64,000 bases of DNA from Zopfochytrium polystomum (Eukaryota; Chytridiomycota; Chytridiomycetes; Chytridiales; Chytridiaceae), in assembly GCA_025765615.1 (NCBI GenBank), contig JAIVFJ010000006.1:1-64000 (forward strand), given 5' to 3'. Made by a program: the position numbers and the translations under genes. The stretch's first letter is position 1. The number at the start of each line of letters is the position of its first letter. Shown here piece by piece: positions 11,435 to 22,475 of the stretch. The notes under the pieces were generated by a model. The model did no database searches. It saw only the letters and a list, made by a program, of their open reading frames with translations, and was not told the origin of the DNA.

Positions 11435-11436
<2 letters not shown>

Positions 11437-11805
11437 CAGAGAGAGAGATGGACAAAGCGTGTGTGTGTATGTGTGGGGTTGCAGGTTGGGGAAGGCAAGT
11501 CGCGTGCAAGCACCTGCGTGTGTGTGTGTGTATCTGTGTGGGGTAGCACGAAGGTGTGTGAGTGTGTGTGGGGGGGGGGGGGGAGGTGGGGGGTTATGTG
11601 GGGTACGCACCTGTGTGTTCGTGTTACGTTGTGTAACGCGTGTGGGGTGTGTCGTGGGCGACTCGCTTGTCCTGGCAGCGTCGTCGTCGCCTTGTTGTCG
11701 GTTGGGTTGGTCCAAACAACCCCCCACATCCCCCCATCTCTGAAAGCGTACACAGTGACAGAGTGACAGGTAAGAAAAAAAAATTTTTTTTCTTTGCTCC
11801 CCGCC

Positions 11806-11808
<3 letters not shown>

Positions 11809-11866
<58 letters not shown>

Positions 11867-11886
11867 TGTGTGTGTGTGTGTGTGCC
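11809..11886. repeat. (GA)n then (GT)n microsatellite, copy 2
   Basis: About 52 bp of GA followed by about 20 bp of GT. It lies directly before the decayed gene at 11.9 kb. Confidence 0.9.
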
Positions 11887-11899
11887 ACTCCACCATTGA

Positions 11900-12534
11900 T
11901 GGCTTCCGCATCCACTCCTCTGCAACCGCCTCTCCACCGAGCTGCTCCTGGTCTCTCGCGGCGTGCGCGAAATGTCCTTGGCGATCCTCTGGGGCGAGAA
12001 CCAGTTCGTCCTCCTCTGCGACCCAGGCGGAGCCTTGGCGTTCCTCCAAGCACAACCGCTTTCGTCCCTGCACCGCATCCGCCATCTGGACCTCCAACTG
12101 GCAGGTGAAGGCGAAGGCGGATCGTTGTCTTGGCTAGGCGGCTGGGAGTCTCTCGCTGCGTTATCGTAGTGTCACTGAACACCTCTCAACTGCACCTCGG
12201 ACTTGATGACGGGGATATGTACAGCAATCTGGAAGGTACCCAGGAAGAACTGATCCAGACCCTGCTGAATTACCGTTCGATAGTGCGGTGCTTCCACCGG
12301 CACTTCTCTGGACGGTCATTGGCGAGCTTTCATGTGTACTGGTGTTGCTTCTTCTGGCACGAGGAAGAGTGTGAGAAGTACGTAATGGGCGAGTCCTATG
12401 ACAGCCTCGCGCAGACGGGAAAGATTCATTATACGAAACGAAGATATTACAATCCCCACGAACAGAGGGCCGGCAGTGAAGAAGCAATGAAGGATCGAGG
12501 AATGGCGAAAGAAGTCGTAGACCGAGCACTATAG
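11900..12534 (+). pseudogene. Decayed fungal gene, F-box/DUF7730-like reading
   Basis: Two frames read as one family-like protein. The first gives RLSTELLLVSRGVREMS, ILWGENQFVLL, FLQAQPLSSL and RIRHLDLQL, the pattern of fungal proteins in which an exterior landmark (decayed residue names such as VSRG...ENQFVLL) precedes a leucine-rich stretch. It stops at 12166-12168. The second frame continues with LNTSQLHLGLDDGDMYS, VRCFHRHFSGRSL, SFHVYWCCFFW, YVMGESYDSLA and RRYYNPHEQR to 12534. A frame change near 12160 joins them. No start codon was fixed because a GA/GT microsatellite lies immediately upstream. The family assignment is by pattern memory only and function is unknown. Confidence 0.45.
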
Positions 12535-12997
12535 GCGTGGGACAGAGACGATTGACTTTGGCACTTTGCCCCCGTCTCCGTTTTCGACTCGGAATGCCAA
12601 CACGGCCCGAAAAACGCGTAGGGGAGCTGCCGGCGGGACGGCAAAGGCGAAAGTGATTTCTCAACAATGTGGATGAGAGCTGGAATAGTCGGTCGACATC
12701 CCATCGTGAAGCTTCTATGCCCAATGATGGAGCAGAGCCCGAAATCTTAAAAGTGAGGATCGCCGCTACGTGCACTTGAATTACTCAATTTCTGCGACCG
12801 GTTGCCTCCCCCGACCTGTTCAACCGCACCAAGCAACCAGCACCGGACTTTCCTTTTCATGCAAGCCCAGACTTCAAAACTCTTCCACCTCCACGCCAGC
12901 AGTGTACAGAAAGCCACCGCGTCATCTGCTGAATTTCAACTACACGGATGCCGGGTAAGATCCTGCCACGGTGGCCCCCGGCTCCTGCTACAATCTC

Positions 12998-13125
12998 GCT
13001 TGTCACGTGACACCTGAACCCAGGCCCCTGGTTCAACGTCAAAGGAGGGGCCAATCACCTTGCGCCAAACGCGAACACTTCGTTTTTCCACGACAACACT
13101 TTACCACAATCACCAGGATATAAAA
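12998..13125 (+). promoter_or_regulatory. BiP promoter: CACGTG box, CCAAT box, TATA box
   Basis: TATAAAA lies at 13119-13125, 121-127 bp before the BiP ATG. CCAAT at 13051-13055 is followed after exactly nine bases by CCAAA (13065-13069), resembling the animal ER stress element CCAAT-N9-CCACG with two mismatches. A palindromic CACGTG sits at 13004-13009. Unfolded-protein control is expected for BiP genes; these particular sites are inference. Confidence 0.5.
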
Positions 13126-13245
13126 AGCGCTTGAGTTTCCTGATCATCCAGACGAATATTCGCCCTCCTCCTCTACCGCTTTCGCTATTTCTCGCTGCTA
13201 TCACACGCTATACGATCTACCTGTTCGCCCTCCAGATAATCGTCT

Positions 13246-15550
13246 GTGATGCTCGACTTGGAAGCTTCAAAGGCAGCCGCAGAGCAGAAGCCGCAGAGGC
13301 ATCGCTCTTCCGCAATGCGCAGAGGGTTCAAGAAGCGGTACCGACAACCCGCTTCCAAGAGGGCTTTCCTCACCTCCCTTGTCGTCTTGGCGTTCGCTTT
13401 CTTCGGATTGCTATTCTTCGTCGGTCTCTGCTTTGGTGCGCAGGCTCGAAGCACAAGAGACAGGGGACCCGTCATCGGAATCGACTTGGGCACAACCTAC
13501 AGGTGCGTGTTCGACGCAAATTTCGCTTATTTCCAACCTCCAGTTCCTCCCCCCCAACTTCGTCCAGCTTCGTATGCTCACTAATTTTTTAAAACACAGC
13601 TGCGTCGGCGTCTACAGGGACGGCCGCGCCGAAATAATCGCCAACGATCAGGGCCACCGCACCACACCATCCTACGTCGCCTTCACCGAAGGAGAGCGTC
13701 TCATTGGCGACGCTGCAAAAAACCAGGCGGCCACGAACCCCACCAACACCGTCTTTGACGTGAAGCGACTCATCGGTCGGAAGTTCGACGACCCCGACCT
13801 GCAGAGCGATCTGCGGCACTTGCCCTTCAAGGTCGTCGCCGGGCAAGGCGGGAAACCTTTCGTGCAGCTGCAGGTGGACGAAGAGGAGCGGATGTTTGCA
13901 CCGGAGGAGATTTCGGCCATGGTGCTACAGAAGATGAAGGAGACGGCTGAGAGCTATCTGGGCGAGAAAGTCACCCATGCTGGTAAAGTGAAAGTTCTTG
14001 CCCAATCAAAATGCTCTTCCCTGGAATTACTTAGTCTTTAACTTGTCTTTGAATTTTCTTCTCAAAACCAACTCTCCCCAGTCATCACCGTTCCCGCCTA
14101 TTTCAACGATGCCCAGCGCCAAGCGACCAAAGACGCCGGCGCCATCGCCGGCCTCAACGTCTCGCGCATCATCAACGAACCCACCGCCGCCGCCCTCGCC
14201 TACGGCCTCAACAAGGACGTGGAAGGCGAGCGCAATATCCTCGTCTTCGATCTCGGCGGCGGCACCCTCGACGTCAGCGTGCTGACGCTGGACCAAGGCT
14301 TGTTCCAGGTCCGCGCAACCCACGGCGACACGCACCTCGGCGGCGAGGACTTTGACAACCGCCTCGTCGACCACCTCGCCGCGCTGCACCGCGCCGCGAC
14401 CGGCGCCGACTGCCGCAGCGACGCGCGCGCCATGGGACGGCTGAAGCGTGAGGCGGAAAAGGCGAAGCGCGCGCTGTCCTCGCAGACCGCCGTGCGGGTC
14501 GAGCTGGACGCGCTGATGCCAGGTGGCGGAGGCGGCGACAACGACTTTACAGCCACCGTGACGCGGGCAAAGTTTGAGGAGCTCGGCGCGGACCTGTTTG
14601 CTCGGCTTCTGGGGCCCTTGGAGCGGGTGCTTCGTGACGCCAGGCTGAAGAAGGCGCAGATCGACGAGGTGGTGCTCGTCGGCGGGTCGACGCGGATCCC
14701 GCGGGTGGTGCGGATGCTCGAGGACTTTTTCGGCGGGAAGAGGGCCAGCAGGGGAGTCAACCCGGACGAAGCGGTCGCGCTCGGGGCGGCGGTGCAAGCT
14801 GGGATTCTGATGGGGATGGACGGCAGCGAGAAAATCGTCTTGGTCGACGTGAACCCGCTGACACTGGGCATCGAGACGGTCGGTGGGGCGATGACGAAGC
14901 TCATCCCGCGCAACACGCAGGTTCCGACGAAAAAGTCGCAGACGTTTTCGACGGCTGCGGACAACCAAGAGACCGTCCTGATAAAGGTGTTTGAGGGCGA
15001 GCGTCCGCTCACCAAGGACAACAACCTTCTCGGTCGCTTTGAGCTCACCGGCATCCCGCCCGCCCCGCGAGGGGTGCCGCAGATCGAAGTCACCTTTGAG
15101 CTTGACGTGAACGGCATCCTGCGGGTTTCGGCGGGTGACAGAGCCACCGGCAAGTCCGAGTCCATCACTATCAGCAGCAACAAGCTTAGCCTGTCCCAGG
15201 ACGAAATCGACCGGATGATGCAGCAGGCTGAAGAGTTTGCAGAGCAGGACAAAATTCTTCGCGACACCATTGACGCCAAGAATGCTCTCGAAGCTTACGT
15301 CTACACCGTGGAGCAGCAGGTGTCGGACGAGGACAAGCTTGGGAGCAAAATTGGTGATAGCGACAGGCAAACCATTTTGGATGCAACCAAGAATGCTGTC
15401 GAGTGGTTGCGCGGAACATCAGTCACGAAGGATGAGTTGGACGCGCGGTGGATGGAGTTGGAGAGTATTGTGAACCCAATCGTGTCCAAGATGTACAGTA
15501 GTGAACCTTTCCATGAAAGTGATGAGGCCTCAGCCCACGACGAGCTGTAA
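13246..15550 (+). CDS. KAR2: ER-lumenal Hsp70 chaperone BiP/Kar2
   Basis: Three exons, 13246-13502, 13600-13982 and 14082-15550, with introns 13503-13599 and 13983-14081 (GTGCGT...ACACAG, GTAAAG...CCCCAG), give 702 residues. The joins restore [13 protein letters not shown] and [12 protein letters not shown], both Hsp70 signatures. Further motifs are [23 protein letters not shown], the substrate domain ([25 protein letters not shown]) and a C-terminal HDEL retrieval signal. The protein is an ATP-driven chaperone for translocation and folding in the ER lumen. Before the ATPase domain there is a basic segment of about 40 residues and then a hydrophobic stretch (about residues 41-64). This is longer than a usual BiP signal peptide; an in-frame ATG at residue 24 (13315) would shorten it. 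AATAAA lies 65 bp after the stop. No lesion is visible. Confidence 0.95.
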
Positions 15551-15614
15551 CTGCGCCATGAGTTTTGCGCCAGTATTAGCCCTCTTATGCATTTTTGTTC
15601 CACTCAAAGAGGAA

Positions 15615-15620
15615 AATAAA
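15615..15620 (+). terminator. AATAAA polyadenylation signal of BiP
   Basis: AATAAA about 65 bp downstream of the BiP stop codon, in an A-rich context. Confidence 0.5.
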
Positions 15621-18253
15621 ACCCTGATTGAAGAGGCTAAGAAATAACAAGAAAATGACTGCGTTAAAAAAAACCGACACACAGCGAATGGTTTCCTAAC
15701 TAGAATAGAGTATTGCGGATTGAAGTCCAGTCCTTTTGCCCCACTCAATAAACAAAGAGAAACATCAAGCGCGCCAACAGCCGCAAACCATGTCGCCCTC
15801 CAAGTTCATTCTTGAACCTGTTGTCCAAACACGCTCCGCGAAAAAGGGGAACGAGATCGGAGAAGCCATTCATTCCGTTCTCTCGGCGGAGGGTTGCGCA
15901 GAAAGTCAAGTCTGAGATAAGAAAAAACGACTATTGACCAAGACCGGCCACGGATGTAGCGTCGACGCCAGAACAGAGCAGGAGAGGTGGACACGAGGAA
16001 TGCTTGGACAGCAACCTCATCGCCCAGCGACCATTCACGCCTGCGGTAGCCTCCTCAACCGCGGCGAGTCCGCGCTGCTCGGGGCGATGTTCCGCGCCGA
16101 GTCGACGGTCAAGAACGACGTGCAGGAATTCACCGCAGTGGAGGGCGGCGGCAACCGCGACGTTGTCAAGGTGCTGCTGGCCGAGGCGGCGTCGTCGACG
16201 TCTTCGCCGTCACGACCGCACTCTTCACGCCGCTGACGCTCGCCGTCGAGCTCGTCCCCGCCCATGCTTGGCCCGATTGGAGGAAACATCGCTGCAAACG
16301 CGCATTTCGCTGCAAGTGGCCCAATTCCGCTTGCCGCCACACACGGCGCGTAACAGGAGCAAAACCGACAGGTCCTGCCCTTCCTCTGTACCACCGAAAT
16401 CGCGAAAGTTGCAGTCGCCGCAGCTGCTAGTAGCCGTTTCACAACACCTTTTGCGGCGTTGGTGTGTTGTTCTCGCTTCATATGCTTCTCGGTGCTCTCT
16501 TTGCGATCATTTTTAATCAGATAGTGAGCAACCCGACGTTGATTGTGAGCAAATTCCTTGTTTCTTACTCCTCTAATAGGCATCGACTAGGAAAGTGATC
16601 GCGCAGCGCTCTGTAGCAATTGACAGCACGCGGGGAGCACGGTCACGAGGGAGAACGTCCGCGAAAGAGTGGGGCGGTGGGTGGTGGGTGGTGGGAGCGG
16701 GAAGTGGGAGCGGGAAGTAGGTGAGGGGGGATATTAGAAAAAACTGAGTGTGAAAGGGGAACGATCGAATTGGGCTTCTGCTGGGGTTGGTCGAAATTCT
16801 CCAAGAATGTACATGTCGTGGAACCTTCCGCATTGCTGCAGGATTGCGGACAAAATGCTGCAATTACGAAAACAGTTTTTTTTCCTTGCCGAGGAAAACG
16901 TTTTGAACAACTATTCCACTTGAAGTTTGTTTTGTGTGGTTGTAATTGTTATTGGATCAATGAATGACAGTCCCAATTTTTAAAAAAAATTCGCAGTCCA
17001 TCTGCACGCTCTGGAGCAAAAGTGCAGAAGTGAAGTGAAGTGCACTACTGAGGTGAAAGTGCAATTCTCAAGTGCAAGTGCGCAAGTCCGCTCCAGTTGT
17101 CCCTCATGAATCAGTCGGTCTGCCGCGAAAAGAAATAATGACCATGTCAAGAATGCCTAGGAGCGTGCATACAGACAGACAGACTCGGTTCAAACTCCGA
17201 CATGAAGCAACCGACCACAAACAACCTCGATAACAGGATGGCTGCAGCCCCTGGGGATGGTTTTCCAACAACGCCAGGAAGATGAAAGAAGTAGAGCCTC
17301 CGGATGCGACTTTCGGAAGAGCGCCACACAGTCTCGATTTTCTTCCGTAGTGCAGTTCCACAAAAGGAACTTAGCTGGCCAGAGGGACAGCACGAGTTCT
17401 GTAATTAATCACATCAAGCTTTCAAGATTGAAAGCAATTTGTGCTTGAGGACCTCTTGGGCTCCGTCGTCATTCTAATCTTGCTGCAACGGCAGTGCTGC
17501 GGAGCGCCTCCGCACGACAACCATCGGCGCCTAGACCGTCGCCTCGTTGCCCTCGATGGAGTCGGCCCAGCTCCTCCACTCTCGACGTGTACGCGACTCC
17601 TCAGTGGAACATCAACGCCCCCCTGGCGTGCCTAACTCCTCTGGTTCAATCTTCCCCTCCTCCCCTTCCCTAACCCCTCTCTTTCCTTTCATAACGTTTG
17701 CTGATGTTATTACGTCCTCTCCTGTGGAACCTAATACGCCCATAACCGGAATCCATCTCACAGCACGAGTCTCATTATCCAGCTTGTGTGGTCGACATTG
17801 TATCCTTCAAAGTCGATGATTCCAAAGCTGTCGACCTTGGTCGGGTTTCCGCTGGGATGCTTCCCAAAGACGAACATTTTTTGTCCTTGCACAACTCCAA
17901 CTCCGCGACGCGGCGCCGGGGGGAAGGATGAACGGTGACTGAAACAAACAAGAAAGGGTGATGCGATGATAATTGCACTCACTGTCCTCGAATAAAACGC
18001 GCGCCAGCCGATATGGTACGGGTAGCGGTAGCTTCGGCGAACCTATCGTCCACCTCCCCACGCAGCCTCCCTGTCAGCGTCATCGAGCCGCCCGCTCCTC
18101 GTACCATCGCGACCCACTCTGTTTGTTCGTCAGCGTCAGCAAGTCACCGTTTCGGTGCACGCGCATCCCTCCCCGCACGAGTTGTTTTACTGCTCGACAG
18201 GCGACTCGGTCAATATAGATATCCGGTCACTCTCTGCGCCACAGTGTTTGCTC
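15621..18253. other. Intergenic stretch, no gene supported
   Basis: Only short frames. The plus strand at about 16065-16330 has a loosely protein-like stretch (GESALLGAMFRAEST, DVVKVLLAEAA; in another frame FAVTTALFTPLTLAVELV) that could be an eroded gene, but no family is recognisable. A dispersed 34-bp repeat copy lies at 16993-17026. A small G-rich repeat (GGGAGCGGGAAGT twice) is near 16700. Confidence 0.4.
16993..17026 (+). repeat. Dispersed repeat R1, copy 1
   Basis: 34 bp matching 59219-59252 in reverse complement with one mismatch. The flanking sequence here is a run of AAGTGAAGTG/AAGTGCA words up to about 17095. Confidence 0.7.
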
Positions 18254-18750
18254 TGTCTCAGCGTAGCGATTCATGCAGCTTAAGCCGCGATCTCCGAGGA
18301 GGGAGGCGCAGGGTGCTTTTCAAAGCTTTGTTCTGCTCAGTCTGAGCATCTTGGTCAAAAACCAAACAAAAATGAAAAAAGCCAATCTTTTTTTCGCTCA
18401 GTTGGAGCAATGAGAGAGCGAAGAGAGAGGCTGGGAGATGCGTGAGCACCAGGCGACTGGAAAAAAACCCGGACAAAAAAACCCCTGTGGGGAAAAAAGA
18501 CTGCCCAGGAAAACCAGCGCCATAAGACTAGGAGTAAGGGTATATGTGTGCCAGACGATTCCAGCCGCAATGACTAGTGAGGATAAGGGGAGAAGTCGGT
18601 GAAGGCTGCCCAAGGAAAAAGAAACCCGACCGTGAAGAGGAGAAGGAGGGGGAGAGCCCAGGGTGCGGGAGGCCGTGGGTTGGGAAAGCACCCTGGGCCT
18701 CCCTCCTCGGAGATCGCAGCTTAAGCTGCATGAATCGCTACGCTGAGACA
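18254..18750. repeat. Snapback with 66-bp inverted repeats
   Basis: 18254-18319 (TGTCTCAGCGTAGCGATTCA...) and 18685-18750 are inverted copies, 66 bp with only about three mismatches, separated by 365 bp. The interval includes the proposed left terminus of the tyrosine-recombinase retroelement at 18366. No coding frame is present. It may be part of that element's end, where complementary regions are typical, or an independent MITE-like insert. Confidence 0.8.
18366..18402 (+). repeat. Left inverted terminus of the YR retroelement
   Basis: Reverse complement of 23664-23702 apart from the length of a T-run. Beyond it, both sides have a similar stretch around GAGAGAGCGAAG / GCGAGAGCGAAG in direct orientation, so the ends mix inverted and direct repeats. 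Confidence 0.7.
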
Positions 18751-18777
18751 ATCTCCTGTGTCAGTCGGCCCAGGGTG

Positions 18778-20004
18778 CTACTTCGTCCGAGCAGACTGCT
18801 GGGCAGCCGGGACCGCCACTGCCCGCCCCCGTGGGCGAGCGCGGCGAGATGACCCTCGAACGGAACTCGAGCTGCCACCGCTCTCAGTGCCCGAGGGGGT
18901 GGACGGGCTGAGGCAATCGCGGGACAAGAAGGCCGCCGGAATTGGGTCCCTGAGACGCCAAAGATCTTGCTTGTGCCAGTCATAATGTTGCCGGAGCGTT
19001 GCTTCAGAACGCCACCGGCCGTCGCAAACTGAGTCCTCGCCCAAACCAAGCGCCAGCATCATGGAGGCTGCTGCGTCAATGATGTCGTGAGGAGTAAAGT
19101 CACGTGAGGACACGTGCGGGATGCCTGCTGCTGTCATCACGTCCTGAACCGCATGGTGAAGACTCCCCCCGCCGGAATCGATGAAGTCCACGTGAGGGCC
19201 AGAGGCACGTAGGAGGAAACCAAATTGCGGCTTCCCACACGCGTCGTCTCCGGGATGGCGCCATGGGGCTTGACGCGCCCTTATCTCAAGGGCGACAGCA
19301 CCAACGTCCAAGGCAGGCGAGGGGTCCCAGGGAAGCGACCGCACGGTGGTCAGGTCGGGGTCACCAGGGGATCAAGTCCTTAGGCGAAACATTTGATAGC
19401 GGACGGCCTTTGCGTCTATGACAAGGGTAGCGTCGGGGATGTGGCCGATGTCGGCCAGTCGTCGCCGGTCCATCATCATCAGCAGGCAACAGAATTTCGC
19501 CTGCAGGGCGCGGGTGGGCAGAGCTGCGTTATCTGCCATGGCGCTTTCAAGGTGATTCCACAGAATCTCGATATCGAACGCTGGCTTTGAGGATTAGAAC
19601 GCCTGCCGTGGGCTCGGGCAGGCCCGGTGCATGCCGCGTAGTAGCGCCTTAAGCTAGGCCCCCCCTGCGATAGAGAAGCGCGAACCGAAAACTGCCGCCA
19701 ATGTCGCCCTGTGCGCTGCAATACCAGACACCTCGCCATTGAGCTGAACGAAGAGGATGGCTAGGTACTTGAGGACTTCCTGGAGAGAGGCTGCCAGGGG
19801 GTCCAGACCCCGTGACTGGCACCAATCCACGAACCTTCTCCATTGACTGTCATGGGCCCAGACGGTAGTTGGGGCATTGGAGGCGGAGAGGAGCTTGACA
19901 GCCGCATGCAAAGGGCAGCTGAGTCCTGCAATCTCCTGCTGAGCTGCCAGATGACTGCTGGCCCAATTGGGTGAGGCCGCGCTGGCTGGCCGGTCTCCTC
20001 CCAC
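18778..20004 (-). pseudogene. Tyrosine recombinase of the YR retroelement
   Basis: The core-binding domain is clear (WAHDSQWRRFVDWCQSRGLDP, shortened here to its core WRRFVDWCQSRG, then LQEVLKYLAILF). In the next frame RALQAKFCCLLMMMDRRRLAD carries the first catalytic Arg region (MDRRRLADI). The C-terminal frame (19344-18778) has FTPHDIIDAAASMM, DGRWRSEATLRQHYDWH: the His/Trp and nucleophilic Tyr positions are present, but HDII stands where HxxR is expected, so the second Arg seems lost. At least two frame changes separate the parts. The enzyme would insert a circular DNA copy by recombination. Confidence 0.65.
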
Positions 20005-20474
20005 AAGTGTGACCCAGGAGGCAGCTTGAACAGGGGGGGGCGACTGCCATCCCTAACGGAAACCAGGCCTGGGATGGCCAGAAGGGGGTCATAACCGTCG
20101 CTTCCGCTCCAGTCCTGCAAATGGTGGCCAAGACGTGAGTCAGAAGAACCCATGGTGGGTGAATCCAGGCGTTCTCGTCCACCCAGGTCACTGCAAAAGC
20201 GTCGTGAGCGACTGCCAGGGGATCCAGGTGATTCCGGGAGCAGTATCGGGTGCACTGGGAGTTGAGTCCAGACGCAAAGAGGTCGATCGAATGGCCGGTT
20301 GAACTGGCGAAACAGCGAGGAGGACAGAGTCCATCCCACCTGGTCGGCTGGTTGGCGAGAGTCTGTGTCGGCCAGTATGTTCAGGTCCCCTGGAATGTGT
20401 TCTGCCTCGCAGGAAGAACCCGCTGACAGGTGATCTCGAAGGAGGATCTCCACGGTCCGCGAGAGGTGATCTGC

Positions 20475-22200
20475 TCAAGCGCCCCCGCCTCGGTTTATGT
20501 GGAACACTGTGGGGGTGTTGTCTGACCGGTGAAGGAAGTGACCTTGGGGTGGCAGGAGACTGCGACGGCGGAGCAGCTGTGCGAGACGTACATGCGCTAG
20601 GGCTTCAAGGACGTTGTTCAAAATCAGACGCCCAAGACATTGGCCTGAAATTGCCAAAGCAATCGTGGCAGCCGGAATTTCTGGAAGAAATCGATGCAGC
20701 AGCGCTGGAGACCACGGCTCTCCCAGCCGTAGGGGACTCAGCGATCCAGGTAGGAGCACATGACCCCCCACCCATGAGAGGGCGTCGCGTCGGCCGTCAA
20801 GATGACAGTCGGAGCCTGTGGAAGAAAGGACCGTCCATTCCAGTCCTGAAGCATGCTCAGCAGCTTCCACAGGGCCGCTTGACTGCTGGGAGAGATTTTG
20901 ACCCAGAGGCGTGCCCACGCTTTCCGCACTCCTGTCACTGGGAGGGGGGCCACCTTCTGCTTGACAACCTGATTCTGGTTGCGTTGGAGAGAGCGAGCGA
21001 AAATCACCGCCGCAGGGAGCGCCAGGGAGGCCGACTGTATTGTTCCTAGAATTGCTGCAACCTTCTTCAGCGGGAGGCGGTCGGAGCGTGCAGCCAGCAG
21101 CAAGCATGCCCGCAGTGCTGCTAGGCGTTTCTCCGGGAGGGAGACAAGGCCCCGATGCAGATCCCACTGTAGTCCAATGAACTGGCGAACGGTTTCAGGC
21201 AGCTCCAACTTCTCCCACTTGATGAGGAACCTCAGGGCCTGCAGGAGCAGGATTGTGAGGAGCAGAGCCCAGGAGGCTTCGGCCAACGTCGTACCACAGG
21301 TGGCCAGGTTGTCGATGTAGTTCAGGATGGCCAGACCGATCTGGTGCAGGAGCCCAACCGGAAATTTCAACATCATTGAAAAAATCTGCGGCGCAGGGGC
21401 GACGCCGAACGTGAGGACGAGGATTTGCCAGAGGCGTTGGAGTGCCATGACAATCAGCCGCCGCCTGTTGGGCAAGCAGGCTGCAATGTGCCAATAGTGG
21501 TCTGCAATGTCCACCCCCCCCAGGTAGGCCTGTGTTGACATGAACTGAACCGTCGATGCCTAGGTTGTGAAGGTGAACCTCGGAGGGGGCTTGAGCAGCA
21601 TGTTGACCCCTTGGTAGTCCGAAATCTGTCGAATCTTGTTCTTTTGCTGGATCAGAAACGTGGGGCTGACCATCCAGCCCCGCGGGAATCTCCCCTCCCT
21701 CAAGGCGGAAGTGGCCGTTGCTGTGAAGTCGCAGGCGCCGCCCTTCTGGACCATCTCCTCCATCTTGGCCAGGAGGTGGAGTTGGTCCAGTTTGGACGGG
21801 TTCTTGCAGAGGGGCCAGGCCAGAGGGACTCGTCCCCCTTGACGCCAACGGAGATTCGCGCCGAGCCCTCCACCAACTCCGGCTGTGCTCCCAGGTTGCG
21901 CCACATCTCCCAAAAATGACAGAGTCGACCCCCCACGGGGACTTCTCGCAACGGTATCGGGAATAGGAGGGCTAGGAGCGCGGGACGCAGGGGTGGATCC
22001 AACCCCGCTATCGTCAGTAGGCGACTGGAGAGCCATGCTGACAACTGTGCGCTGGGGAAGAGTGTTTCGCGAGGGTCTTGTTGGAGAAAGAGACCCCGCA
22101 GCCGGTGCAGGCGTGTGGAGAGCTCGCGCCAGTTTTCGGTCCATGACTTGAGATGGGACTGATCCCCATCGGTCGGGAACACTTCTGAAAAACCAGGAGG
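20475..22200 (-). pseudogene. Reverse transcriptase and RNase H of the YR retroelement
   Basis: The RT reads GRFPRGWMVSPTFLIQQKN, IRQISDYQGVNM, then VDIADHYWHIAACLP (motif A Asp), LTFGVAPAPQIFSMML, NYIDNLA (motif C) and RQFIGLQWDLHRGLVSLP, all DIRS-like. Motif C has YIDN where YxDD is expected, so the second catalytic Asp is replaced by Asn. RNase H follows with LTADATPSHGWGV, then in another frame LHRSDNTPTVFHINRGGG and AEHIPGDLNILAD. An in-frame TAG sits at 21558-21560 and the frame changes after 20738 and again near 20460. Catalysis is therefore unlikely in this copy. Confidence 0.75.
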
Positions 22201-22475
22201 CGGGGGAAGTTCCCCGTCCTCGAGGTCGGCCGGGGAGGGGGGCGCTGGCGGTCTCTGAAGAGGAGGCCCCGGCCCGGACGGGAACGGATTGGAAACAGCC
22301 CCGGCCGCCCGCTCCGTTTGGGGCGGCTGGGGAGCGCTCTGAGGGGTCACTTCGCTTCGCTCCCAGCTGGAGGGCTGCTGCAAGCTTTGCTGCGCGACGT
22401 GCCGCTGCGGCCTGCACCGCCACCGCCCCCACGCCTGGAAGACTGGCCTGACAATCTGCCCCCGCGACCACGACC

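Noticed and set aside
10878..12182. A 434-codon minus-strand frame with long SL and HT runs
   Set aside because: Most of it is translated GA and GT microsatellite. Only the short b5 linker at its end is real, and that belongs to the spliced fragment.
14027..15370. A 447-codon frame antisense to BiP
   Set aside because: It mirrors the GC-rich third positions of the Hsp70 gene and has no domain; the sense strand is certain.
16004..16583. Host gene between BiP and the YR element
   Set aside because: Protein-like patches lie in three different frames without introns to join them or any recognised domain.
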